A DNA stretch of 64,000 nt from Pandoraea commovens. GTDB taxonomy: Bacteria; Pseudomonadota; Gammaproteobacteria; Burkholderiales; Burkholderiaceae. Of this stretch, positions 27,855 to 36,502 are shown in pieces. The stretch is taken from the NCBI RefSeq assembly GCF_902459615.1, contig NZ_CABPSA010000002.1:682001-746000 (forward strand), given 5' to 3'. A program made the position numbers and the translations under genes. How positions within the stretch are numbered: position 1 is the first letter of the stretch; every line of letters starts with the position of its first letter. The notes under the pieces were generated by a model. It was not told where the DNA came from. It worked only from the letters and a program-made list of their open reading frames with translations, and made no database searches.

Positions 27855-27921
27855 CGGAGATGGCATTCCTCCGGCGTTCGTTTCGCAAACCGCCCTGCAA
27901 CGGGGCTGATGATGCCTGCAA
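27855..27921 (+). ncRNA. Fluoride riboswitch (crcB motif)
   Basis: The aptamer hairpin GGAGATGGCATTCCTCC at 27856-27872 has its GGCAT loop complementary to ATGCC at 27912-27916, forming the diagnostic pseudoknot. GCCC/GGGC (27892-27906) forms the inner stem, and the 3' GCTGATGATGCCTGC matches the conserved motif closely. It lies in the 370-base leader between the nuclease-like gene and the CLC gene, 142 bases upstream of the chosen start. A 6-bp stem AACGAG/CTCGTT at 27956-27974 may belong to the expression platform, since no clear terminator follows. Confidence 0.9.
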
Positions 27922-28062
27922 GATCCTGGCGTGCCGGGAGGTTGCGGGCTATGCAAACGAGCGTTTTTCTCGTTCCCCTGAAGTCGCATTCCCCAGACCG
28001 TTCCCCTTCACGTTCAGGCCATGTGTCGACGGCATTGTTCGTCCTTGTTTGAACCTGTGAAG

Positions 28063-29406
28063 ATGTTCCGCGATTCTCCTTTGTGGTCCTCCATGCGCGA
28101 TCTGTTAGGCGTATTGCCGCGCGCTGCCCATGCGAGCGCGCTCGCAGCACTCGTCGGCGTGATGGCGGGCAGTGCATCGGCGTTCTTCCTCGTCGTGCTG
28201 GATCTTGCGACGAATACGCGCCTCGTCCACCCCTGGCTGCTATGGCTGCTGCCGCTCGCCGGATTCGCGGTCGGCTGGCTTTATCTGCGGCTGGGCGCGA
28301 GCGTCGAAGCGGGCAACAACCTGCTGATCGACGAGATTCACGATCCCCGGCGAGTCGTGCCGTTGCGCATGGCACCCCTCGTGCTTTTCGGCACGGTTGT
28401 GACGCACCTCTTCGGTGGCTCAGCGGGACGCGAAGGTACAGCCGTGCAAATGGGCGGCGCGCTCGCCGATCAGTTGACGCACGTCTTCCGCTTGTCAGGC
28501 GAGCAGCGCCGTGTGTTGCTGATGTCGGGGATCGCCGCAGGGTTCGCGTCGGTGTTCGGTACGCCGCTCGCGGGTGCGATATTCGGTCTCGAAGTGCTTG
28601 CCATCGGCCGATTGCGTTACGACGCCTTGCTGCCGTGCCTCGTGGCCGCCCTCGTGGGCGACGCGGTGACCCGCGCGTGGGGCGTGCACCACACCGTCTA
28701 CACGATTACGCCGACGGCATTCGCGCCGTCGATCACGCTCGCCGGTGCCTTCAGTGCCGCGGCGGCAGGCGTGCTTTGCGGACTGGTCGGCATGGCGTTC
28801 GCACAGGCGACGCACGCCACGTCCGCCTTCATGAAGCGGCGTATCGCGTACGCGCCACTGCGTCCCCTCGCGGGCGGTGTGCTGGTGGCAGCAGCGGCCA
28901 CGATGCTCGGGACGCCCCAGTATCTCGGCCTTGGTATTCCGACCATCGTCGACGCCTTCCATACGTCGCTGCCGTGGTACGACTTCCTCGGCAAGACGAT
29001 CTTCACGGTGATCACGCTCGGAACTGGATTCAAAGGCGGCGAGGTGACGCCGCTGTTCTATATCGGCGCGACGATGGGCAATGCGTTGTCCCATGTGCTG
29101 ATGCTGCCAGCGGCAGTGCTCGCGGGCATCGGCTTCGTCGCGGTATTCGCAGGGGCGGCGAATACGCCCATTGCGTCGACGTTGATGGCGATCGAGATTT
29201 TCGGTCCGCAGATCGGAGGCTACGCAGCTATCGCGTGCGTGCTTGCGTATCTGTGTTCCGGACACACGGGCATCTATCGTGCACAGCGTGTGGGCCACAG
29301 CAAACATGGTGCAGTGCCCGAAGGCACGCGACTCGCGGATCTCCCGGCGTGGCGCAAGGCGCTCAGGGCGAATCCGTCATCGTCGGACAATGCGCATCGC
29401 CCTTAA
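28063..29406 (+). CDS. CLC-F type fluoride/proton antiporter
   Basis: 447-aa CLC-family membrane protein. It expels cytoplasmic fluoride in exchange for protons. The anion-site motif reads GNNLL (84-88) in place of the chloride-type GSGIP. GSAGREGT (119-126) and GGEVTPLF (325-332) are the fluoride-subfamily forms. About ten or more hydrophobic segments are visible. The upstream fluoride riboswitch independently supports fluoride as substrate. An ATG at 28021 would add 14 residues and one at 28093 would remove 10; none has a strong Shine-Dalgarno sequence. Often annotated simply as a chloride channel. Confidence 0.88.
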   Translation: MFRDSPLWSSMRDLLGVLPRAAHASALAALVGVMAGSASAFFLVVLDLATNTRLVHPWLLWLLPLAGFAVGWLYLRLGASVEAGNNLLIDEIHDPRRVVPLRMAPLVLFGTVVTHLFGGSAGREGTAVQMGGALADQLTHVFRLSGEQRRVLLMSGIAAGFASVFGTPLAGAIFGLEVLAIGRLRYDALLPCLVAALVGDAVTRAWGVHHTVYTITPTAFAPSITLAGAFSAAAAGVLCGLVGMAFAQATHATSAFMKRRIAYAPLRPLAGGVLVAAAATMLGTPQYLGLGIPTIVDAFHTSLPWYDFLGKTIFTVITLGTGFKGGEVTPLFYIGATMGNALSHVLMLPAAVLAGIGFVAVFAGAANTPIASTLMAIEIFGPQIGGYAAIACVLAYLCSGHTGIYRAQRVGHSKHGAVPEGTRLADLPAWRKALRANPSSSDNAHRP

Positions 29407-30344
29407 GCACGCAGGCGAGCCAGCTCGGCGAGGGCACGTTCAAACGCAGACGCGTTTTTCATCCCCTGATCTTCGTGATTGGTGTTGAAGAGCACATGAG
29501 TGTCGTCGGCGAGCGCGGCGATCCGTTCGACGCGCGCCGAGATGTCGATCAGTTCACTCGCGCTGTACTCGTAGACGAAGCGGCCCGACGACGCCGTGAT
29601 GCCTCGCCGGTTCCACGCGGCAGCATTGCGCCCGTGCAGACGCACGACGCACAGGTCGTCGCGTGTCGTGGCCCATACGGCGGGCACGGTGTTGTCGAAT
29701 CCGCAGGGGCTGTCGACGATGGTGTGCGCCGCGCCCGTCTCGCGCAGCATGGCGAGCGTGGCTGCCTCGCGCGATGGCGTATCGAACCAGCTCCGGTGAC
29801 GAAATTCGATGGCGTGGCGCTCCCCGTCCAGCCGTCGCGCGGTCTCGAAAACGAGGGCGCGTCCGGCGCGGTCGTTCTGCACCCTTGGCGAGAACTGGAA
29901 GTGGATGGCTGTCAGTTGCCCGCTTTGACGCAACGGCTCGATGGCCTCGAGATAGCGTCGCCACAACTCGTCGCGCAACTCGGCAGGTATGTCGGTAGCG
30001 GCAATTTGTGCGCTTTCCGGCGATGCACGGTGGTGCTGCGCTTCATGTGACGGTAACGCTCGCGCGATATCGGACGGCAACGCGGCGACAGGCGTGCTGT
30101 GCCCGGTAAAGGCGCGAAACGCTTTGATGTGAAAGCGAAAGGCGGAGGGCGTGCGCTGCGTCCATCGCCAGGCAACGTCGGCGGCGGGCAGCCGGTAATA
30201 GCTGCTGTCGACCTCGACCAGATCGAACGTCGACGCGTAGTGGCGCAGGCGCGCGGCCGGTGTATCGACGCCCGGCGGGTAGAACCGGCCGCACGCGATG
30301 AGCGTGGGGTCGGTCCAGGACGACGTGCCGGTGCGGATTGTCAT
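29403..30344 (-). CDS. DUF72 domain protein
   Basis: 313-aa TIM-barrel-like protein of the DUF72/YecE family. Hallmarks are the N-terminal RTGTSSWTDPTL and FYP, VEVDSSYYRLP, FEFR-type segment AIEFRHRSWF and the C-terminal FNTNHEDQGMKNA. Function unknown. The stop codon overlaps the convergent CLC-F stop by 4 bases. Confidence 0.88.
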   Translation of the reverse strand: MTIRTGTSSWTDPTLIACGRFYPPGVDTPAARLRHYASTFDLVEVDSSYYRLPAADVAWRWTQRTPSAFRFHIKAFRAFTGHSTPVAALPSDIARALPSHEAQHHRASPESAQIAATDIPAELRDELWRRYLEAIEPLRQSGQLTAIHFQFSPRVQNDRAGRALVFETARRLDGERHAIEFRHRSWFDTPSREAATLAMLRETGAAHTIVDSPCGFDNTVPAVWATTRDDLCVVRLHGRNAAAWNRRGITASSGRFVYEYSASELIDISARVERIAALADDTHVLFNTNHEDQGMKNASAFERALAELARLRA

Positions 30345-30448
30345 AAGGGCCGTAGGCGGGGTGATGAGTGTGGTGGGTGGTCAACGCGGGTGTCAGCGAG
30401 GATTCGTCCGAATTTCGCAAGGAGCTCGATGGGCGTAAAAGCCATCGT

Positions 30449-30468
30449 TATAATGTATAAATATACAG
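30449..30468. promoter_or_regulatory. LexA-like SOS box over a -10 box, upstream of the helicase gene
   Basis: TATAAT at 30449-30454 is a perfect -10 hexamer. It overlaps ATGT-N8-ACAG at 30453-30468, one base from the LexA consensus CTGT-N8-ACAG. The dyad TGTATA-AA-TATACA lies inside. The box is 52 bases upstream of the helicase start, well placed for repression by LexA. Confidence 0.6.
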
Positions 30469-30520
30469 TACTCTTTGAGCGTACCTAACCCGTTTTCCTG
30501 CCGTTCATCCGCCAACTCGC

Positions 30521-32605
30521 ATGTCAGAACAGCCGTCCGCCGCCGCCCGCGATCCTTGGGCCGAACTCAACGACCGTCAGCGTGAGGCCGTCGACTTCGG
30601 TGTGGGCGACGATGGCGCGCCCGGCGGCCCGTTGCTCGTGATTGCCGGGGCGGGGTCCGGCAAGACGAGTACGCTTGCGCACCGGGTCGCGAATCTGATC
30701 GTGCGTGGCGCAGATCCCAATCGCATCCTGCTGCTCACCTTCTCGCGTCGTGCCGCTGGCGAAATGGAGCGTCGCGTGGGGGCCGTGTTGCAGAAGGTGC
30801 TGGGGCTGGCGTCGACACAGCCGCCATCGCTGCCGTGGGCGGGTACGTTTCACGCCATCGGCGCACGGCTGCTGCGCGATTTCGCGCCACGTATCGGGCT
30901 GTCGGAAGCGTTCACCATCCATGACCGCAGCGACGCCGAGGATTTGCTCGGGCTGGTGCGGCACGATCTGGGTTTTTCCGCGACGCAGTCACGTTTCCCG
31001 CTCAAGGGCACGTGTCTGTCGATCTACTCGCGCGTGGTGAACAGTCAGGCGCCGCTGGCCGAAGTGCTTGCGAAGCATTTCCCGTGGTGTGCGCAATGGG
31101 AAGCGCAGCTCAAGCAGCTTTTCGGCGGTTATGTCGACGCGAAGCAAGCGCAGCACGTGCTCGATTACGACGACCTGCTGCTGTACTGGGCGGAGACGAT
31201 GGGCGCACCGGAACTGGCGCGCGAGCTCGATGCCCGCTTCGATCATGTACTCGTCGACGAGTATCAGGACACCAATCGCTTACAGGCGCAGATTCTTCTC
31301 TCGATGAAACCGGACGGGCGTGGCCTGACGGTCGTGGGCGACGATGCGCAATCGATCTACGCATTTCGCGCGGCGACGATCCGTAACATCCTCGATTTCC
31401 CGGGCCAGTTCGCCGAGCCGGCGCACGTGGTGACGCTGGAGCGGAACTACCGGTCGACGCAGCCGATTCTCGATGCGTCCAATGCTGTGATCGCCGAGTC
31501 GAACGAGCGTTACGCGAAGGCGTTGTGGACGGACCGACCATCGGACCGGTTGCCGCAACTCGTCAATGTGAGCGACGAATCGGGGCAGGCGCGCTGGGTC
31601 GCCGATCAGGTGCTGGCGCAACGTGAGACCGGCACGCGACTCACGCAACAGGCGGTGCTGTTTCGCACGGGCAGTCACAGTGCGGCGCTGGAACTGGAGC
31701 TCACCCGCCGCAATATTCCCTTCGTGAAGTTCGGTGGGTTGAAGTTTCTCGAAGCGGCGCACGTGAAGGACATGCTGTCGATCTTGCGATGGGCGCATAA
31801 CCCGGCGAGCCGGTTGTCGGGTTTTCGCGTTGCGCAGTTGATCCCCGGCATCGGGCCTGTAAGCGCCACGCGCTTGCTCGATGCCATGGCGCAGTCCGCG
31901 ACACCCGCGCAGGTACTGGCCGAGTTCAAGCCCCCGTCGGGTGCCGCGACGCAGTGGCGAGCGTTCGTCGAAGTCTTCATGACGTTGCACGACACACGGC
32001 TGGCGTGGCCGGCAGATGTGGACCTGGCGCTGCGCTGGTACGCACCGCTGCTCACCCAACGTTTCGACGACGCCGCCGTGCGTCAGGCCGATCTCGAACA
32101 ACTCGCGCGCATCGCTAACACCTACTGCTCGCGCGAGCAATTCCTCACCGAGCTGACGCTCGATCCCCCCGATGCCACGAGCGCGCAATCCGGTCCGCCG
32201 CTCCTCGATGAGGACTACCTGATCCTGTCGACGATTCACAGTGCCAAGGGGCAGGAGTGGCATTCGGTGTACGTGCTCAACGTGGTCGACGGCTGTATTC
32301 CCTCCGACATGAGCACCGGTGACGACGAAGACATCGAGGAAGAGCGACGCCTGCTCTATGTGGCGATGACGCGTGCAAAAGAGTCGCTGCAACTCGTTGT
32401 GCCGCAGCGCTTCTACGTCCATCAGCAAACCGGTCTGGGCGATCGCCATGTGTATGGCACGCGCAGCCGTTTCGTGTCCGACAAGATGCTGCCGCTGTAC
32501 GACATTTTCCCCAAGCCGCGCGAGGACGATGTGCCGCGCGGACCGGTCGGCGACGTCACGGTGCACATCGACGTCGCGAGGAAACTTCGCAATGCCTGGT
32601 CCTGA
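30521..32605 (+). CDS. UvrD/Rep-type superfamily 1A DNA helicase
   Basis: 694-aa ATP-dependent 3'-5' helicase. Motif Q LNDRQREAVD, Walker A GAGSGKTS (43-50), Walker B VDEYQDTN, motif III VVGDDAQSIYAFR, motif IV ERNYRST, motif V STIHSAKGQEWHSVYV and motif VI RLLYVAMTRAKE are all present. It is shorter at the C-terminus than UvrD or Rep and lacks their long tail. A LexA-like box overlaps its promoter, suggesting DNA-damage induction. The GNAT gene overlaps its last 14 bases. Confidence 0.92.
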   Translation: MSEQPSAAARDPWAELNDRQREAVDFGVGDDGAPGGPLLVIAGAGSGKTSTLAHRVANLIVRGADPNRILLLTFSRRAAGEMERRVGAVLQKVLGLASTQPPSLPWAGTFHAIGARLLRDFAPRIGLSEAFTIHDRSDAEDLLGLVRHDLGFSATQSRFPLKGTCLSIYSRVVNSQAPLAEVLAKHFPWCAQWEAQLKQLFGGYVDAKQAQHVLDYDDLLLYWAETMGAPELARELDARFDHVLVDEYQDTNRLQAQILLSMKPDGRGLTVVGDDAQSIYAFRAATIRNILDFPGQFAEPAHVVTLERNYRSTQPILDASNAVIAESNERYAKALWTDRPSDRLPQLVNVSDESGQARWVADQVLAQRETGTRLTQQAVLFRTGSHSAALELELTRRNIPFVKFGGLKFLEAAHVKDMLSILRWAHNPASRLSGFRVAQLIPGIGPVSATRLLDAMAQSATPAQVLAEFKPPSGAATQWRAFVEVFMTLHDTRLAWPADVDLALRWYAPLLTQRFDDAAVRQADLEQLARIANTYCSREQFLTELTLDPPDATSAQSGPPLLDEDYLILSTIHSAKGQEWHSVYVLNVVDGCIPSDMSTGDDEDIEEERRLLYVAMTRAKESLQLVVPQRFYVHQQTGLGDRHVYGTRSRFVSDKMLPLYDIFPKPREDDVPRGPVGDVTVHIDVARKLRNAWS

Positions 32606-33089
32606 ACGTTGTCCCGACATCGTGCTGCGCGAAGCGCGTGCGTCCGATATCGATGCGGTGACGCAGCTTCTCATGCAGACGTATCGCACGACGTGGGCGC
32701 CGATGCTGCGTCCGGAGGTGGCGGTGGCGTTCGCCTCCGGTGAACGCACGCGTGCCTATGTGCAGGCGCATTGGTCTGAATTCGTAGTGGCTGTCTCGAC
32801 TGCGTCGGATGACGATGTCCTCGGCATGGTGCACGTTGTCGGCGATTTCATCGATGCCCTGCACGTAACGCCTTCGCAGCAGCGACGCGGTGTCGGTGCG
32901 TTGCTGCTCGCACATGCGGAAGCGAAAATGCGGTCGCTCGGCCATCCGCTCGCACGACTCGAGACGGACACCTTCAACGTACAGAGCCGCGCGTTTTATG
33001 TCCGCAATGGGTATCGGGAAGTGGCCACCTATCCCGACGAGGAGTGGGACAGCGGCTTCACCACGGTGCTACTGACGAAAGCGCTTTAG
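32592..33089 (+). CDS. GNAT-family N-acetyltransferase
   Basis: 165-aa acetyl-CoA-dependent N-acetyltransferase. The acetyl-CoA loop region is LHVTPSQQRRGVGALLLAHAEAKM, followed by LETDTFNVQSRAFYVRNGYREV. Acceptor unknown. It overlaps the helicase gene by 14 bases in another frame, so it is part of the same transcript and may share its damage control. Confidence 0.86.
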   Translation: MPGPERCPDIVLREARASDIDAVTQLLMQTYRTTWAPMLRPEVAVAFASGERTRAYVQAHWSEFVVAVSTASDDDVLGMVHVVGDFIDALHVTPSQQRRGVGALLLAHAEAKMRSLGHPLARLETDTFNVQSRAFYVRNGYREVATYPDEEWDSGFTTVLLTKAL

Positions 33090-33296
33090 GCGCAGTCTTC
33101 TGCGTCGCGCGGCGTTGTGAAATCTTTCGTCACGTTTCCGCTGTCAGGCGCGGAAATTTTCTAAAGTTGCCGTCTTCCGTGCATCAGGTATAGTCGCCGC
33201 ATCGGCGGCGGAGCATTACGCTCACGCTGCCCGGAATACCTAAGAAATGGATTGTCGTCGCGGCATCGTAGATGTCGGAAGACACGGAGGCGATGG

Positions 33297-34079
33297 ATGG
33301 TGGATCAGATGACGTTGCTGCCGACGGGGCTACTGCTCGTCGGCCTGGCGCTCGGCACGGCGGGGCTTGCCGTTGCCGTGGCCTGGCTCGCGCGCGTCGT
33401 CCTGTTCGACCGTCTCGCAGACCCGACGGAGGTGCGCGGCACGGTGGCTGACGTGGTCCACGGGAGCCTGCTTGCGTTCATCGTCTTTGTGCTTGCCCAT
33501 GTGCTGACCGATGTGCGGGCCAACCTCGGCCATGCCGACGATCAGGCGTTGCACGAAGCGTCGGTGGTGCGACGCCTCGATCGTGAGCTGAAAGCGGTGG
33601 GCGACGCCGACGCGCAGTCGGCACGTGTGCTGCTGCGCGGGTATGTGACCTCTGCCGTCACGGACGAATGGAAAACGTTGAGTACCGCCGATCCCGATCT
33701 CTCACCGGACACCGAATCTGCGCTGACAGCATTTGTCGGTGCCACGCGGCGCGTCATTGCGCGGCACGAAGACAGCGCGAGTTCGATACGTACGTTGCTG
33801 GATCGACTCGAAGAGGCGAGACAGGGGCGGTTTGAAAACGCGACGAAGACGGTGCCGGGCGTGTTCTGGTGGGTCATCTCGTTGTTCATGCTCGCGGCGA
33901 TGGCGATGAACGGCCGCTATCCGGGGTCGTGGAAGAGCAATCTCATCATCGCCATTCACATGGGCGCGATCGGGATGGTGGTCGCACTCATCGTGAATCT
34001 GGATGAACCGTTTCGTGGCGCCTCGGGTATTTCGCCCGCGCCATTGGCGAAGTCGGTGGGAATCGTGGTGCCGCGCTGA
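33297..34079 (+). CDS. DUF4239-type (bestrophin-like) membrane protein
   Basis: 260-aa inner-membrane protein. Hydrophobic segments lie at about 7-30 and 50-70, then after a cytoplasmic alpha-helical middle part at about 190-206 and 220-240. The closing segment VNLDEPFRGASGISP is typical of the DUF4239/bestrophin-like family, whose role is unclear. GGAGG at 33286-33290 fixes the ATG at 33297. Confidence 0.75.
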   Translation: MVDQMTLLPTGLLLVGLALGTAGLAVAVAWLARVVLFDRLADPTEVRGTVADVVHGSLLAFIVFVLAHVLTDVRANLGHADDQALHEASVVRRLDRELKAVGDADAQSARVLLRGYVTSAVTDEWKTLSTADPDLSPDTESALTAFVGATRRVIARHEDSASSIRTLLDRLEEARQGRFENATKTVPGVFWWVISLFMLAAMAMNGRYPGSWKSNLIIAIHMGAIGMVVALIVNLDEPFRGASGISPAPLAKSVGIVVPR

Positions 34080-34091
34080 GTTGCTGAAGCA

Positions 34092-34115
34092 CTGAGGCCC
34101 TGAGGCCCTGAGGCG
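34092..34115. repeat. Three tandem 8-base units
   Basis: CTGAGGCC is repeated in tandem, with one changed base in the last copy, just after the DUF4239 gene stop. Small simple repeat without obvious role. Confidence 0.6.
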
Positions 34116-34195
34116 TCGAACTCGACGCTTAGGCAGGGTGTCTCATGCGCGGCGGCGCGCGGTAGTCGTATGTAGGAATGCAGGAGAAGAGAACG

Positions 34196-34477
34196 ATGTT
34201 TTCGAATGTGCCAGCGGCGTCGGCGGAATCGACGCCTGAAATCGAGGCGTTTCGCCCCGGTGTCTATCGTCACTACAAAGGGAATTGCTATCTCGCGCTC
34301 GGCATTGCCCGTGCCGACGAGACGGACGAACCCGTGGTCGTCTACACACGGCTCTACCCGCGTGAAGGCTTGCCGATGAGCACGCGGCTACTGCGCATCT
34401 GGAATGAACCGGTGATGACGGAGAGTGGCCCGGTGGCCCGTTTCACGTACATCGGACACACGACGCCTCCCGCGTGA
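34196..34477 (+). CDS. DUF1653 domain protein
   Basis: 93-aa protein with the DUF1653 core: PGVYRHYKGNCYLALGIARADET, VVVYTRLYP, then the STRLLRIWNEPV segment and a closing FTYIG. DUF1653 proteins are small beta-rich domains of unknown function, often annotated near metabolic genes. The ATG at 34196 follows AGGAGA; one at 34178 lies inside that ribosome site region and is rejected. Confidence 0.85.
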   Translation: MFSNVPAASAESTPEIEAFRPGVYRHYKGNCYLALGIARADETDEPVVVYTRLYPREGLPMSTRLLRIWNEPVMTESGPVARFTYIGHTTPPA

Positions 34478-34595
34478 GGTATTTGTTCACTGCGCGCCGT
34501 CAACGACCGTAAGGCGATTGCCCGACCTCCGAACTGACAGAACTCACCCGAACCGCTGGTAATTCCGGCACCTAGCCCTTCTCAGGACGCCCCCC

Positions 34596-34937
34596 ATGAC
34601 GACGCTTCATACGATGAGCCGAAAGGCCGTCGCGACTCCTTACGCCCATACGGCCTGTACGATTGAGACGAGCGATGCATCCGCTCTGCGTGAGCCTCGC
34701 CGTTCGGCGGGTTCGGACGACTCGGACCTTAGCGGTCGGCGGGCATCGAAGCCCGCACCGCGCAATTTGCGTCGTTGGTGGGCGCTATTCGCGATTCTGC
34801 CGTTCGTGACGTCAGTGGCGGGATGTGGTTTGCTGGCGGCACCCTGCCGTGTAGTGTCGGCGGGGCTGAAGATCATTCCGGGGGTAGGGGGCGCACTGGC
34901 GACGCCGACGGATGCATGCGCGGCAGCCATCGACTGA
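34596..34937 (+). CDS. Small lipoprotein (DUF6726-like)
   Basis: The C-terminal half is a clear lipoprotein: basic NLRRWW, hydrophobic ALFAILPFVTS and lipobox VAGC, then CRVVSAGLKIIPGVGGALATPTDACAAAID, which ends like DUF6726 proteins. The ATG at 34596 places 57 unusual residues before the signal sequence. A TTG at 34767 would give a family-like 56-residue protein with a normal signal, but no ribosome site is visible there. The real start is therefore uncertain; the function is unknown. Confidence 0.6.
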   Translation: MTTLHTMSRKAVATPYAHTACTIETSDASALREPRRSAGSDDSDLSGRRASKPAPRNLRRWWALFAILPFVTSVAGCGLLAAPCRVVSAGLKIIPGVGGALATPTDACAAAID

Positions 34938-34965
34938 TCGTAGAAAGCGCTCGCAGAAAAAAAGA

Positions 34966-34986
34966 AAGCCCGCGCGTTGCGGGCTT
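34966..34986. terminator. Terminator hairpin, probably bidirectional
   Basis: The stem AAGCCCGC / GCGGGCTT with loop GCGTT follows the lipoprotein gene. The A-rich tract before it (34958-34967) gives a U-tract for minus-strand transcripts arriving from the lipase-like gene. Confidence 0.6.
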
Positions 34987-35190
34987 AATCCATATCAGGA
35001 GGAGACATGGAGGAGACGAGTTCAGTATAGGACGACGTGTTGCATCGCACCATATGTATTTTTACGTAAGTGTCTCCATGTTGCGTAGGCGCAACGAAAA
35101 ACAAATAATATAAAAAACAATGATTTGCGTCGCTTTCCGTGAGCGATGAGCTATCGTCGCGCCCCGTAGCTTTCCGAGTCGTTCCTCTAG

Positions 35191-36363
35191 TTATTGTGCG
35201 GATGCACGCTTTTTCGTCGACATCAGTTGCAGGATGAACGGCACCGAGTCGCGCAGTGACGGGTTGACCGTCGCGTCGTGATCGAGTCCGTCGTACATGC
35301 GCACCGTGGTCTTCGTGCCCGCCTTGGTGACATCCCGCGCGAATGCCTTTTGCATGATGACCGGCACGTCGATGTCTTCCATTCCCATGCCGATGAACAC
35401 CGGATGTTTAATGCTGAGCGTCGGATAGCGCAGTGACGGTGTCTGGCTATCCAGCAGCTTCTGAATACCCGGCTGCATGCTGTTCCCGGCGTTCAGACCG
35501 GCGGCCGTCGAGTGATCGGTCAGCGTATCGATGCACAGCGTGCGGGCCTCATCGAGCACCGGTAACGCCTGTGGAGAGAAGTACTTCGCGGGATTCAACG
35601 ACGGATCGCGGTCGGCGGCCGACAGGAAGATGTACATCGCGTACGGAATCTTCGGGTCCGGCGCGCCCGGATCGGGCTGACCCGCGAAGAGGGTGGCAGC
35701 CGACGTCTGTGCATTGAAATACGGCGTGCCGGTAAGAACTGTGGCGATCACCTTCACGTCCGGGGCGTAAATCGGCTGAAAGCCTGCCGCGGCGAACGCT
35801 GCATGAGCCCCCTGCGATTGCCCGACGAAGATCACACGGTTCTGCAACGGAAAGACGCTGCGGGCGGCGAGCAGGCTGTCCAGCACGCTATACGCTTCGG
35901 CGCGGGCGTTCAGATAGTGATGCAGCCCTTGCGAACCAAGACCCGCGTAGTCGGGGGCGACGACCGCAAAGCCGAGCGACAGCCAGGTGCCGAGGTACTG
36001 AATGTCGCGCGTACTGCGCACGTTGAGCGACGGCGCACACTTGCTGGCAATGCCGACCGTGCCATGTGCCCAGACCACGACCGGCCAGCCGCCGGGCGGT
36101 GTCGGTCCCTTGGGCAGGAAGACGGCGCCGGTGTCTTCACGGGCTTCGATGCCGCCGACGCCGTCGATGGAGCTGTAACGGATACTGAATTGCTCACCGG
36201 CTTCCGGGAGTCCGTAGTCGGCTTTCAGTGGTTGTCGCTCGACAATCGCGCCGTGCGGAATGGTGATGGGCGCGGCGTCGGGCGTGATCGCGTGTGCGGC
36301 GCGGCCGATGACCAGACTGGCGAACAGGGCGGCACTGACATAGCGCCACAGGCGATTGAGCAT
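35191..36363 (-). CDS. Secretory lipase-like alpha/beta hydrolase
   Basis: 390-aa exported hydrolase of the secretory-lipase (LIP) family. A signal peptide ends near RAAHA. The domain carries VVVWAHGTVG, PDYAGLGSQG, the nucleophile elbow GQSQGAH, and a likely acid/His pair in GMEDIDVP and YDGLDHDATV. It would cleave esters in the periplasm or outside the cell. The ATG at 36363 behind GAGGA is used; in-frame sequence up to 36456 lacks a signal peptide. Confidence 0.85.
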   Translation of the reverse strand: MLNRLWRYVSAALFASLVIGRAAHAITPDAAPITIPHGAIVERQPLKADYGLPEAGEQFSIRYSSIDGVGGIEAREDTGAVFLPKGPTPPGGWPVVVWAHGTVGIASKCAPSLNVRSTRDIQYLGTWLSLGFAVVAPDYAGLGSQGLHHYLNARAEAYSVLDSLLAARSVFPLQNRVIFVGQSQGAHAAFAAAGFQPIYAPDVKVIATVLTGTPYFNAQTSAATLFAGQPDPGAPDPKIPYAMYIFLSAADRDPSLNPAKYFSPQALPVLDEARTLCIDTLTDHSTAAGLNAGNSMQPGIQKLLDSQTPSLRYPTLSIKHPVFIGMGMEDIDVPVIMQKAFARDVTKAGTKTTVRMYDGLDHDATVNPSLRDSVPFILQLMSTKKRASAQ

Positions 36364-36502
36364 GTTGAACTGTCCTCGTATTGGGTAATGCGTCTGAAGC
36401 TCGGGCGGGCAGCGCTTACGCGTTGCCCGGATGCCTGCTGCTCTTGCGTGTGCCAATACGGGTGACGTTACACCGTCCCCCTGGGAAAGTCTCGACCCGA
36501 CG

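Noticed and set aside
27956-27974. Hairpin after the riboswitch as an intrinsic terminator
   Set aside because: Only 6 bp, with the T-run in the loop and not after the stem; kept only as a possible expression-platform helix.
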